From: Porites lobata
Taxonomy: Eukaryota; Cnidaria; Anthozoa; Scleractinia; Poritidae
DNA: 64,000 nucleotides
NCBI GenBank assembly: GCA_942486035.1
Contig: CALNXK010000181.1
Location: 905,001 to 969,000 of the forward strand
Direction: 5' to 3'
Shown here piece by piece: positions 23,690 to 35,813 of the stretch. The notes beneath the pieces were generated by a model. It made no database searches. It was not told where the DNA came from and saw nothing but the letters and a program-made list of their open reading frames with translations. The translations under genes and the position numbers were made by a program. Each line of letters begins with the position of its first letter. Position 1 is the stretch's first letter.

Positions 23690-24360
23690 CTCTTTCTATT
23701 TCTTTGTTTCTCCTGTCCTTGCAAAAAAGGAAATGGATTAGCATTGTTTGCGGAGCTTTCTTTCACTTTTTCGCGTGCTGTGTTCTACGACATCAGAGAC
23801 TCAGAGCAAGGTTTAATAAAGTTCGAAAATGCCATCAAAGTTCGGTAATTTTGATTCCAGATTTTCTTAAGCTTTTCGTCCAGAGGGAAATTATGAAAAT
23901 TTAAACCTGGTCGGTTATCTAAACGATTATTGGAAAGAGCAGCCGCTCAACACTTGTGACTCAAATTCTTTTATTTACTTGAAGACACCATGTTTATGAA
24001 ATTTGCGCGAAAGATAGCCCTTAGGCCTCGCTTTCATGCAACTTCCGGTCTTAGGCTGAATTGGTATATATTAAAACGAGAATGCTCCTTCGAAAATTAT
24101 CGGTAATAAAAATCAATATATTCAATCAATCATATTCAGGAAACATTTCTCTGTACTTTTCATACACCAACAAGTGAGAATCCGCCATGTTGAAACACTG
24201 TGGTTTTCCAAATACACTCATGCGCAGTGACAATTAGCTAGAAAAGTAGCTAAAACTACTGCGGATGCTGACATGCGCAAACAATTGTCCCTGGACACTC
24301 TCTCCCGGCGTTGCGTGACAGAGAGAGAGGGACCAGAACTGGAGTAGAATAAGTGAAGCA
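23690..24360. other. gene-free stretch
   Basis: No supported coding sequence. I did not find terminal inverted repeats that would bound the Harbinger element here. Confidence 0.35.
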
Positions 24361-24369
24361 CGGCTCATA

Positions 24370-25939
24370 ACCTTTGGTGCGAAATGCTGGTAAGGCAGAC
24401 ATCATCTGTTCCATGGTTGCCACTCTCTGTTTTTTGGCATGTCATGCACAATCTCACAACCTTATGTATGGCAGATCTCCCACTAGGTGTCCAAAACTTC
24501 TCCCTCAAGTGCACAAGGATGTGATTTTGTCCAGCATGTAATAATTTCTGATTTAAGCTTGCAATCAGTAGCTGGGCTACATGGTGCTTTGGTGGAGCAA
24601 TCGTAGGGAATTTGGCATCAAACGCAATAGGGGCATCTGCAATGCGGCCTCCAACCCTAATGATGCAGCCATCCAGTATGGGTCGGAGCTCTTCAATCTT
24701 GTTCGAAGGTTTGACATGGCCTCTCGTCTCCTAATCCTGTATGTCTTCTGCGTATACTTCTCTTTGTACTAGTTTAACTGCAGTCAATGTTGCTTTCTCC
24801 AGATCTGCCGTAGTGAGGTCCCTTTCAATACCTGCTTTCTTGCTTTTATGATACTAAAGGTACGCCTTGAATTTCAGCGGCCAGGCTGTCCAAGAGGAAT
24901 ATTTCACAAGCAACTCGTGCAATTTCTCTGTAAGAGTCAGGATGAAAATAGTTCTTTCACCCTTTAGTTCTTGGTCGTCTTCGGGAAGAGACTCAATTTC
25001 AAAACATGGCCACTCTTCTTCCAGCTTTTCTTTCTCGTGGGTTGGCACTACACTCACAACTCTTTCTCTCATTCTCACTGCTCTGAGTTCTAATGCTTCG
25101 AGTTCTAGAGCTCCTGACAGGGCTTTATCTAGGGTCGAGGGTTTAGAGCGAATTACGTCCTTTGCAAGTGTCGCCCCAATTGCATCAGTGAAATGATCTA
25201 CACAAGCTTGCTCCAAACTAGCCGAGCTCAAAGTCGGGTGAGCCTCCCCGCACAAGTGTTTAATATCAATACTTAAATCTAACAAACTTTCTCCCACTCT
25301 TTTTCGTCGCGCTTTTAGCGTAGCTTTAGCGGCTTCGGGAACCTGACACATGCCGATTTTCTTGTGAAGGGCCTCCACCATACATGTGTAAGAGCTCTTG
25401 TCACTCGCCGAGAGCTGAGACATAACCACACGAGCTTTTTCTTTCATGCACAGGATCAGTTGATTTGCTTTTTCCTCTTCTTTCCAGCCGTTCATTCTCG
25501 CACAAGCCTCAAACTGGTCCAAGAACGCCTGAAAATCTGTGTTGTTGCCGCTTCCCGAGAATTTTTCAGGCTTCACTCTCGTTGCCGCCGCTGACGGTTT
25601 CACGTACTGTTTGTTTTCAAACTCCAATAGACTCTCCAACACTATTCTCGCCGATTCCTTCGCTTCGTCCCTCTCTTTGATTAACTCGGACTCTCGTTTT
25701 TTCAGCTCGCCGATTTTGTGAATGACTCGTTTGTGTTCCTTTTCCAGGGTTTCAAGGTTCTTTTGTGTTTGCTGAAATTCTTCGCTAGTCGATTTCAAGG
25801 TAGCTTTTGTCAGTTTCAACTGCACGGTAAGCCGCTCGATCAATCCTCCAGAATTTCCCTCGAGGCCATTTCTTCTTATCCCACCGCTGCCATCAGTGTA
25901 ACAGTGATTAAACTCTTCTTTAATTACGTCTCGAAACAA
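24370..25939 (-). pseudogene. Gypsy-like gag joined to BEL/Pao integrase region
   Basis: The open frame 25939-24854 (361 codons) first has a coiled-coil region, then a Gypsy-type capsid (KPEKFSGSGNNTDFQAFLDQ; NQLILCMKEKARVVM). At about residue 300 it switches to sequence resembling the BEL/Pao RNase H-integrase linker (EEWPCFEIESLPEDDQELKG, then KYSSW). After the stop at 24854 the same type of sequence continues to about 24370: LTTADLEKATLTAV, LRVGGR-like IRVGGRI, and the HHCC zinc-binding region LLHAGQNHIL...LCMTCQKTE, with one further TAG. No protease or RT lies between. The frame starts at a non-ATG after a possible acceptor. It is a chimera and inactive as a whole. Confidence 0.72.
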
Positions 25940-26009
25940 CTACAACAACTGCACAGCCAAAATGGCCGTCTACACTCCCAGTCCTGGGGCGAGGCTAGAC
26001 TAGTATCTT

Positions 26010-28389
26010 AGCAACGTCACACTCAGGAGACATATTTGTTTGTCTCGGGCCTCTGATTTTGTCATTTAGATGTAATTTGTTCGCTTACTTTAAGTTCTAT
26101 AGAGATTGATGGCGAGCAATTGGCAAAATTAAACAAAATGACTGGACTGCCGTGACGCAGCCCCTTTAAACTGTATAAAAAAATTAAATATATAGATATA
26201 ATAGGAATGAATGTAATGAATGCATAATAGAAAAAAATGTTTTTTATATCTATAATAAGTAGTTATGGTAAGTAGTTGTGTAATAAATAGTTACTTGTTA
26301 TAGATATAAAAAACATTCTGGCCATGGCTTTGGCCTCCTCCAGTTCCATGATCATTTCCTGTCAGAAGAAAGACGAATGCTAAATAATAGATAATAAATG
26401 GTCAAAAACTGCATGTAAGCATTTCAAAAAATGATTTGAATAGTTGGTCATATAATGGGAAGAGTTAGGGTAGAACAAATCCAAAGCAGGTAAATTATAC
26501 AAAGTGACATTGAAGAAAAAATTAATTACAATTGGTTTGTTTTATATAATACTGAAGAACCACAAACTCACAGGTCAGATTGTAAAAAGGTAAAATATTT
26601 TGTCCTTATAGGGTTAAAAATTAACTTTTGAACTAGGTCATCCACAAGACAACAATTTTTCCAGATCTAGGGATCCAAGGTGAAATTTAGGTGGCAAATG
26701 AAAACTAAAGGGGACTAAAAGCCAACACTTGTAAAAGACACTGTTTTATAGCCCAATCAGTGAAAAGATCAAAACATGATTTTGTTTTCCTGCCAAAGAA
26801 TAAACCCTAGTATGGAGAAGGCATTGTTCAATTGGCCAATCTTGTTTCATTATCACATCAAAACGAGCTAAAGCGAAGTTTTGATTAATTTCTAGGAAGT
26901 TATTGGGCATGAAGTTTTTTCTCCCAAGTGTTTGCATAACCAACCGAAAAGCCATGTTCATTTGTATCTCTTTTTGCTTTATGTCCTTTGTTTTGTTTTG
27001 TTTGCATGTTTTTTTTTCAGGGTCATTCTAAAGTCACTCTTTTATAAAATGCTTGTGGCACGCTAACACACGGTGTAGTGTACGTTACATATTTAATTCA
27101 AGACAGGATACAGCAATACAAGGGGGTGTTGCACAATATGTGAAATATTTCAACAGACACTACCATAAATTTCTGATTATAACCCCAACCCCCTCCCACC
27201 CCTTTCCCATTTTCGACGTTTAAAGAAGCAGAGCGTGCAAAGACTTTTTTACTCTAGTTGTATAAGTCCAAAGTTTGTAATCTGAAGTTTACAGCATCCA
27301 TGTACATGAAGATGTAACTTGAGTTTGGAGAAACCTGCAGGTCTACTCTCAGTATTTTACTCATAAATAATTTTCATATAACATAACTTTTTTACCCTTG
27401 TTGCGCGGCTTGCGCTTTGGGTTGTCGCACACAGATTTCCTGTGGCCCCACCCCCCACAGTTGAAGTACTTAATATGAACGTCTACAAATTGAAACAAAT
27501 AGTTATATTAATAATAGCTATAAAAACATTGTCTAATTATTATTATCTAGAGAACTTCACTCATGTATAGACAAAGTTGGACTCCACTTATTCCCATTAC
27601 AATTATTATTATTTATCACTGATAAGCCCTAACAGTAACATAAGTCCCCACTCATACACCTCCTTATCCTGCAGTTCATCTTCTATCACGCGTGAGGGGC
27701 ACACATGGCCTTACCATTGCACCTGTAACACCCTGTTAAGAAACACAGATTATTACAGATTAAGGTTTGTAGAGGTTGTAATTAATAAAATGAACAAAAG
27801 AAGTTTTTGTCATATTCTGTTCAGGTCTGATTATGATGGGTATGGCTGTTTGACCCACTGAAAAATTAACAGTTAACTTTACGGCCGTAGGTGCCAAAAA
27901 ACTAACTAGTGCTCTTAACAAGCTGTTTTTAATGTATGACTGAGTGAAAGGTGCATAACACTAGATTAAGCATTTGCGAAACACTTTCGAATCACCCTCC
28001 TTGGCGGAATTCCAATTGCTAAGGGCCTGTTTACAAGGAGAGAGGGTTACCTTGTGCTAGGGTTACCCTAGTTTACCCGAGTTTTTTTTAATTTGGCTTT
28101 ATTTTTGCTGCTTGTTGGATCAGGACCTAAAAGGTCAATGCCGATAGAAAAATTGGCAGTTCTTCGCTGGTTTCTTCCATATTTTAAAGAGAAGGAAAGG
28201 TGCACTGCAGCTTAAAAGACGACAACTTTGCAGCCAGGCAAAAAAATATGCTCACGTCATCTTATTTACGCACGCCCGTGCGTAAATAAAGATTTTGTTC
28301 ATAGCAGCTCAATAGGACTTATAGGGCAAGCACGCGCGCTATGTTATAATCCCACTATTTACAGTAGTGTGATTTGAACACCCCACTCG
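26010..28389. other. gene-free stretch with a small hairpin
   Basis: No recognisable gene. An imperfect inverted repeat lies at 26237-26322, with GTTTTTTATATCTATAA facing TTATAGATATAAAAAAC and a spacer of about 40 bases. A 28-bp palindrome (TTATTTACGCACG..CGTGCGTAAATAA) is at about 28262-28288. Confidence 0.5.
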
Positions 28390-28640
28390 ATGCATGAATC
28401 TGCCATAATCACCCAGCATGCAAAGAAAGTAGTGTTCGATAGCCCGGGGCTAGTGGATTTTGCTATCAGGCTAGTGAGTTCTGTTATTAACTTGCTTGAT
28501 GGACAAGTGAAGTTTTTTGAGGAATTCAAATTACAGAAGCGCTGTCAAATCAATCTGCTCATCAAAACATTTTTGGGGCTAGTTGAAATGATGTTTGGGC
28601 TAGTAAATGTTACCCTGTCACCATACTGATAGGAATCTAA
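28390..28640. repeat. dispersed repeat, third relative
   Basis: Resembles 43786-43990 and 44262-44480: shared blocks CAGCATGCAAAGAAAG, GGCTAGTGAGTTCTGTT and a GGAATTCAAATTACA-like block. Divergent, with GGGGCTAGT-type runs. A 79-codon plus frame across it has no protein-like motif. Probably an old non-coding interspersed repeat. Confidence 0.6.
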
Positions 28641-30550
28641 GCAAGTGCAAACTCTGCCGCCATGTTTGTGCAATATGCACTAAGCACGATGGACTAAAGA
28701 GCCAACCACCCGACAAAGGCTGCTATTGTCTTGACCCAGGGAGGCTCCCTGGTCTTGATCAATGATCACTGAAGCGTGAACGAAAATTCACAAGTCGTGT
28801 TGAAAATACACATGGTTGAGATTGAAATATGACTCGGTAAGTGGCAAAATGCCCTGAGTATTGGTTCAGGCATTCAAGCTTATAAAAAGTAGCAATATTG
28901 GAAAATTTGTCTGGTGTACAGTTTTATTCATAGCGCCGAGTTAAAAATTGCATGGTTGTACTATGTAATTTGACGAAGCGAGTTGAAAATACACAGCGAG
29001 CAAGGTCAAATAGAAGAGTTGAGTTTAAAAGCTAAGAGACGCGAGCATAAAAGCGTTTTCTTCTAAAGGAAGAGTGTAAAATTTTGAATTCAGCTATAAA
29101 GTTCAAGTACCGAGGTTAGAGATTTAAATGATGCATTTAAAATTGAAACCATGAATTTTGGCAGGGATCGTACGCCATAAGCCTGACTTTGTCTCTACCC
29201 CCTGGTGTGCACCAAGTATGATTTCTAAGAGAAATGTCAAACTGTGTTCCATACAATTCTGTGTTTGTCCTTGTTTTCTTGAAAACAATGCATAATGAAA
29301 CAACTATTAGAATTGGTTTTTGTGATATTTGAAATGATCAAGGTCTCAGTAAGTGTTATCAGCCTCGGCCTTCGGCTCAGCTGATGTCGTTTAGTCAATC
29401 CTCTCCCTTGATTATTTCTGGATATCACAAAACCTCATCCCACACCATTTATTGTTTAATATTAACAAGGTGAACTAAGATTGTGGTGGCACAGCCCCTG
29501 TACATTAATTTGTAAATACTCAGTATCTTACATTTCAGTGGGTAATTAAGGCAGCACTGACAGTTAAAAGTAATTAAGTGAACTTCATTGATTCCTGATT
29601 TTCCTTTCAGCACTAGGCAAACATCGTAGGAGCACTATGCAATATTGTGCAGGTTAGTGACACTGGGGTTGAGGGGTTTGTACCAGAAAATAGAAGAACA
29701 GTCAATGTTACTGAGAATTTGTAATTGCATGTAACAACAGGTGCTGAAAAGAAAATTGAATACCTTATTATTTATTTGATAAAGTGCTCAACCTCAAGTA
29801 ACTGCCCACCTCCAATAACCCTCCACCTTATAGGCAGAAAAAAAATGAATTATCTCCTAACCTCGAATAAGTGCCTACCCCATACCAGCCAGATTGAAAA
29901 AGACTAAGTTCTACTAAATTAAGGGACCAAGTTTTCTTAGTACAGTATTTTAAAGAAACTTTCAATGAACAGTTAAAACTCTGTTTTGGAACTCAAACAA
30001 AATTACTTTATCTCCAACAAAATTACTTTTGGTGAAAACTGTGAGAATTCATTAAACACCCAGCCCAAAAACACGTATTAAAGTGACCAACTTGAATAAT
30101 AGCCCACTCTCAAGGTGCAAAACTTTAGTGAGCACCCAGGCAAGGCACTTAATCAAATAAATATGGTATTTTGTTATGGGACCTCTTCATTGTAGTGGTA
30201 CATGCAGTCACGTTTCCCAGTAAGTGTAGTGCTTGATTTATAGACACACAAGCTGTTTTATAAAAACTGCGTTGACAAAATAGATTTGCAATTACTGAGA
30301 ATCTATTTTATACCAATACAGCATTACATTTCATTTCACCCTTCATTAATTCGGCTTTGCTTTTTCCAAAACACTGTATCGCAGCTCCAGCTTTTGTCCA
30401 AATTACCTTTAGTTAAATTTTTTTGTGCATTTAAGATAGACAATAATTATTATTTTGAACTACTGTGCAAATTAACCTTTTAAAAAAATAATGTCTGAAA
30501 TAGCTGCATGTATGATCTGAAGATAGTTTATCTACAGTGTATATGTAAAC
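28641..30550. other. gene-free stretch
   Basis: AT-rich, no supported gene, RNA or repeat. Confidence 0.4.
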
Positions 30551-30556
30551 TGCTTT

Positions 30557-31015
30557 TAATAAACCTTTTCACCGATACAGCAGCCATATTGAATTAATTC
30601 GATTTAAGGAGTATTATAGGATGCCCAGGGGGCATGAGCACATTTAGTTTGTATTTTGGAGTGCTTTTCGGGACATTTTTTCTTAAAGTTTTCTTAGAAT
30701 AAGATTGTAATGGGAAAAAAGATCCTTGTGCCCTGTCTGGATGTAATAATGATTGCCTTTTTCTAGTTTAGCATTAGAAATATGGTTTTTCACCGTATAT
30801 TTCTCGGGAAAAAGGTGATCATGATTACATCCAAACACGACACAAGGATCTTTTTTCCCATTAGAATCTTATTCTAAGAAAACTTAAAGAAAAAAATGTC
30901 CCGAAAAGCGCTCCAAAATACAAGCGAAATGTGCTCATGTCCCCTGGGCATCCTATAATACTCCTTAAATTGAATTAATTCAATATGGCCACCGTATTGG
31001 TAAAAAGGTCTATTA
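30557..31015. mobile_element. 459-bp fold-back (MITE-like) element
   Basis: Two arms of about 215 bases are near-perfect reverse complements: left 30557-30780 (TTTAAGGAGTATTATAGGAT, then CTTAGAATAAGATT) and right 30800-31015 carry the same blocks inverted. The loop is short, around TGGTTTTTCACCGTATA. The whole RNA or single strand would form one long hairpin. No coding sequence. Target duplication unclear; TAATA/TATTA at the outer ends may be terminal sequence. Confidence 0.88.
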
Positions 31016-31297
31016 GTACCCTTATTTTATTCGGCTGTTGATAATAATAATGTTATTGAGGACAATCACCTGTCTTTTTCCTTCAATTCCCAATTTATTT
31101 TTGTGCCTGCTTCACAGCAGGTATGTCAATGCCAGAAATTTCAAACCCATTGAATTTTTTGGGTGGCAACAAGCTACCTTAAACTTCAAGGACACTTTGG
31201 AGGATTCTTGCTGATGTCAACAAGACTGTTCTTTGAAGTGCAGTGCCAACTCAATCCCAGAATTATTTATGTTTTTTTCAGTTTAACCTCCAGGTCT

Positions 31298-31560
31298 TCA
31301 GAATAGTACCCAGTGCTCCAAAACAAAAGGGGCAACTTTTACACCTGCATCTTCCACAAATAGGATCTTCATGCCAGATGAATATACTAAGTCTTGTTGA
31401 CTATACTTGTTGTTGATCTCTTGTTCGATGTCCACCCTTTTGTCACAAGGACATGCAATATCAGTGATGAGGCAATTTTTGTTCTGTTGGTCCACACACA
31501 CGATGTCAAGGCGATTGTGATCCGGTTTCATTTCTGTTTATATACAGAAATCCGAAAGAA
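31298..31560 (-). pseudogene. LINE ORF2 3'-end fragment
   Basis: A minus frame contains KPDHNRLDIVCVDQQNK, ITDIACPCDKRVD and a downstream region resembling the conserved block found C-terminal to reverse transcriptase in many invertebrate LINE-type elements (xPDIVxxD...DxACPxDxRV). No RT upstream. A 5'-truncated scrap. Confidence 0.6.
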
Positions 31561-31996
31561 ATTTGAAAGTCTTATTATCCTTAACATCACATTATTATTA
31601 TCATTGTTATTGTTGTGGTTGATGATGTTATTATAAGCATGGGTAGTAAAGAGGTTCATACACATGTACAAAAATAAACTACCTTAACCACTCTTTTGGG
31701 CACTGATTTGTGGTTGTTGCTCACTTTTTTCAATGGCTCTGCTTTGCAGATTTTAGATGATACTGTTGCGAGGTTTTGTACCGGAGTGAAATTCTTGCCA
31801 TGCTGCAACAACCAGGGTGAACTCACGCTGAAGTGACTTGTGCTGGCATGGTGGTATCATGTAAACAAATGTAGAGCCATGAGAGGGAACTGGAGTGAAC
31901 TTGCTTCAGGGCGAAAGTTGCCCCAGTGTCATGTAAACATGCACCCCCTACGAGTGTACACCATGGAAAATTGTGGTCGATTTGTTAAATAGATTG

Positions 31997-32060
31997 CTTT
32001 AGCTATTATTATTGTTATTATTATTATTATTATTATTACTATTATTACTATTATTACATG
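31997..32060. repeat. (ATT)n microsatellite
   Basis: ATT/ACT trinucleotide run of about 60 bases. Confidence 0.9.
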
Positions 32061-32832
32061 TAATATCTTGGAAGGTCCGCTTTAAGGTATGCTGGATGCT
32101 ACTGTGACGTTTCAAGATGTTCCAGATTTGGATCCAACACACCGACAACACTAACAACCTATTTACTCGATTTCTTGCGCTTGGAATATGCACAGGCTAC
32201 CCACCAACTCACAGAGAAGGTTATTAAAGCAATGATAATTAAATAATCATGACCATAAAGGAAATATTTAACTGTTGTGATGTGGTTGACTCAGTTACAT
32301 AACATTTGGTTTTCCAGATTTATATTCAAAGTGTTAAGCAAAGGATTTATGAATCCATTTTTTGGAAAGAAAGGTAAATTTGACACCATTTCCAAGGGGA
32401 AAACATCAGACTTTGATTAGTCTCCCAAGCAGCTATTTTTGACTCATCAAGCAGCAAAACGCTTGACAAATGTGGTTGCGTGGTAGACTGCAACTTGATA
32501 CCAACTGGCAGGTATCAGTATTTACAACTAGGCTATATTGTATTATCGTTATTATTGCGTAATGAAATTGGGAGCTCTGCTTTTCGGCTTGGCTAAATAT
32601 ATATATTATTGCTTATCAACAATTTCATAACGTTTAAAAATGGTATTGCATCATAAAGAAAAGCTTAAGAAACAATCTGATCTTATCTAATACTGTTAAA
32701 AATTTATAAATATGGCACAATGCTAAAAGGGTTGATACAAAATATCTGAGAAAATTCTGTCCTTATCTCAAAAACACTCACTTTTTATTAATGGTTGCAT
32801 ATAACGAACTTTGAATATTTCAAAAATGATTG

Positions 32833-32960
32833 TCACTGTTGGACCACTGGTGTGGCATGATTTCTTGGTGCCCTTCTTGCCTCCGCACACTTTATGTTAA
32901 TTTTTTGCACCACTTGGCTGGGTGTTGGCCCATCTCTCAAAAATGTAGAGCAGACTTCAT
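32833..32960 (-). CDS. candidate terminal exon, unknown gene
   Basis: CTCTTTTTTAG acceptor at about 32961, then about 42 codons (STFLRDGPTPSQVVQKIN) to a TGA at 32833. It lies 3' of the disrupted exon at 33351 on the same strand. No family recognised. Weak support. Confidence 0.25.
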
Positions 32961-33350
32961 CTAAAAAAGAGAGGTCATTGATATGATGTGCTTTGTAAAA
33001 GGGAATAATTTCACTGTTCACAATTTTTTTAAAAGGCCAGGTGATTTCGGATGTATTTTGGCTCACTATGTACCAGATTATAAAAAAACAATGCGTGAAA
33101 ATGGACATTTTGAAACAATTCCATTCAATTGCTTTAGTGTAGAAGGTACCAAAATTAATAAAAATCATTAATGTTTACCCGTGAAAATTAATATTTATAA
33201 CTATCAACAGGCATTTTTTTAAGTTCTAAACTTCCTTGCTTTCAAAACAATGCCTAGTGCAAAATCTTTCATCCTGAATGAGTCTTGCATATTAACTTGC
33301 ATGAGAAATAACTAAATGTCTTTTTCACTACAAAAACGTTTCCCCTTTTC

Positions 33351-33669
33351 TCAAGATTGAGTTTCCCCAAACTCTTGTTTTGAGGGAGGCTCGTTTGTCG
33401 TCCATTGGGTCTTCTCATAAATCGCTATTTCATATAGTAGTGCATCTAGAACTTCTAGATTTTCAAGCACAATCCCTTCTGGGACTCTGAGAAAGGAATT
33501 TCCCTGTTGACTAGAAATGGACGCAATATCTCTGGGAGGCACTATTCCAACTGATGCCCCTGACGGTGTAACAATTTTCCTTTGCAATAAGAAAGGAAGT
33601 GCCTGAGACAGTGTTTTTTCATGCCATGCAAGTCCCCTGGTATGCCCTTTGGAAACCTTATCAGCTAAA
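33351..33669 (-). pseudogene. older exon split by the P element, 3' part
   Basis: An open minus-strand frame of about 105 codons ends at a TGA at 33351. It contains KIVTPSGASVGIVPPRD and LENLEVLDALLYEIAIYE. The frame is cut by the P element at 33670. On the far side (39290 to about 39318) the same frame continues once the element and one copy of its 7-bp duplication are ignored, up to a possible acceptor (AAATCCTAG). So this was an intact exon before the insertion. Family not recognised; it could be a host exon or one from an older element. Confidence 0.55.
33663..33669. repeat. P-element target duplication, left
   Basis: AGCTAAA, repeated directly at 39290-39296. Eight bases are usual for P elements; here only seven match. 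Confidence 0.85.
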
Positions 33670-33800
33670 CATAGTTAGTAGAGGGGACTGGTTATGAAAG
33701 TCGGCGAGCTTCAAAGAGCGAGACAAAAGAGCCGTCGCTGATGTTGAAAGTACTTGTCACATGACCACGACGGTGCACAAACCCAAACAAACCTTCAACG

Positions 33801-35288
33801 ATGGCGGATCGTGGAGACGATCTTTTTTTGTTTGGCGATGATTTTGAGGCGATTTTAGACATCCTTGATGAAGATGAGGTGCTACAGGAACAATTTTCAA
33901 CTGCTGCCAGTGAAGTAAGTGCAAAATATGTAAAAATTTACACGTGTTTGGTCTATTCGAAGGATTTACGGAGCCACACGCGACTGTACTGTCACGCGAG
34001 CAAACAACAGTAAACAAAGAATTTCCAGACGTTTTCAGATGATAATTCCCAAGCTATATTCTAGAAAATTTATAAAACTATATTTAGTTTATTTGGCAGA
34101 AGTGCCTTAGATGCTAAAAATTGCCTGGGGTTTGCTTTGTTGAGAAGCGTTCACAGAGAATGCGATTGCAACCTGACAACAAACTCGACACGACAGAAAT
34201 GCCTTCGAAAGACGGCAAGAATCTTAACATTTGATCATATTTAGTGGAGGCAGACTGTAATATGATAGAACTATTTTTTTTTTTCGTAGGTCCAATCAAG
34301 CGAGATCGTGTGCAGCGACTGTGGGAAAAAGTATAAAACAAGAGGAGGATATCAAAGGCACCGAGCTGCAAAACACAGTCCAAATCCGAACGAGCATCGT
34401 TTGACTTTGACTCCAAGCATTCTAGCTGAGATTGTACGCAATGCTTTAAAGAACATTTATCAAAGAGAAGTGTTTGCAGAAGAACTAAGGGAGGAGTTAA
34501 AACAGTATGAGTATGCAGTGCTTGAAGAAGGAACACAAGAATTCTCTGTAATGAAGGCATTATTTGAAGGCTATTCTAAAAATGGGAATGCTGAGAAATT
34601 CTATGGCAACTATTATGCTCAAGTACCATTGAAGTCTCCAATGTTTTTCAAAGGACTGTCTCATAATGCTGCAACACTGCTCGCAACCAAGGTGGCTGAT
34701 TTTATTCTCTCCTACTGCAAGGGCATTAAGTCTTCTTCCGACAATAACCCACCTTCGACCCAAACTGTGCTGTCAGAAAAACAACAAGCTGGTCTGCAGT
34801 ATGTTGGTGGATATGTCTTGCATAACTTGCATAAAAAGTATGCAAGAAATAACAAAACAGAGAACCAACAGGCAATGGCAATCTTGAAAGCTGGTAAACT
34901 AGAGCATGGGTATCAGAGTCAAAAACTGGTGTCAAGTTTAAGCCGTGGTGGCTTGTGGAACATTACCAAGTATGCACAGAACATTTTCCTTAAAACAGAG
35001 CATCAATTTAGGCATTTCACTTCGGGAAACTGCCTGAAAAAAGTGGATATTGCTGGCATAACTCTCAAATCAGTAACTGACAGTGAGGTATTGTCAAGCT
35101 TTCAATGTATGGTTTCTGATGCAGAGCTGATCCCAGAAGGTGAAGTGAGCAAAAATGTGCTGCATGCTATTGTAAGCTTGTATATAAGGGTGCGCTCATT
35201 TTCATGTGCTAAGGACATTATTCAGCACTTCAAAGTGAATGCAAAGCAAACAAAGGCTAAAGCTCTCCGAAAGAATGAGAACTCATGA
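33801..35288 (+). CDS. C2H2 zinc-finger companion gene of the P element
   Basis: Two exons in phase: 33801-33914 (38 codons, acidic, MADRGDDLFLFGDDFEAILD) with donor GAA|GTAAGT, and 34290-35288 after a T-rich acceptor (TTTTCGTAG). Together about 370 residues. One classical C2H2 finger opens exon 2 (CSDCGKKY...HRAAKH). The rest is helical and includes LQYVGGYVLHNLHKKYA, LVSSLSRGGLW and a basic tail (KQTKAKALRK). Relatives beside P elements are familiar in cnidarian genomes; the biochemical role is unknown. DNA binding to element ends or help in transposition is an inference. No stops or frameshifts, and the start overlaps an ATGGCGG motif common near animal promoters. Confidence 0.8.
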
Positions 35289-35813
35289 CCAAGAAGAAGC
35301 AAGGCCTGAGTAATGTAAAACATTTTATTATTCAAGGTAAAACTAGTTATATGATACATGAAAATTTTGTAATAATATATTTATCATTCATCAAGAACAT
35401 TTTCATCTGAAAGTAGTTCACATACAGTATAAAAAACTTAATTTTTCAATTTTAATTTTTATTTATAACAGGTACCTTAAATAGTATTAGGGTACCATGC
35501 ATGATAGGTTTAGAGTTCTGGAATCTGAAAAAAAATTCCTGTTATTTTATAAAATACTTGGTTGTTACTGTTCGAATAAAGGTCAGAAAAAACTTTTTTT
35601 GTCCTTCATGATAAATTTAATGGGATGATGGTATATGCATTATCATCTATAAGAAACCTTTAACAAAAGTAAATGCATGATGACTTTTCTGAGTAAGATC
35701 TTGAAAACTCTGGAAATAACTGGGAAAATAAAATCAAAAAACTTTCTTTCCCTGCCCACTAATATTTAATGCAACTTGACATTTTAGTGACAGCCATAAA
35801 TATGACTGGGGTT
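35289..35813. other. spacer between converging P-element genes
   Basis: AT-rich 525 bases with AATAAA at 35575-35580 and other A/T-rich blocks on both strands that could serve polyadenylation. No gene. Confidence 0.45.

Noticed and set aside
24867..25721. Several plus-strand ORFs
   Set aside because: Mirror images of the gag frame on the minus strand; Ser/Phe/Leu-rich shadow composition.
32999..33171. 62-codon plus ORF and its antisense
   Set aside because: No motif or splice context; AT-rich chance frame.
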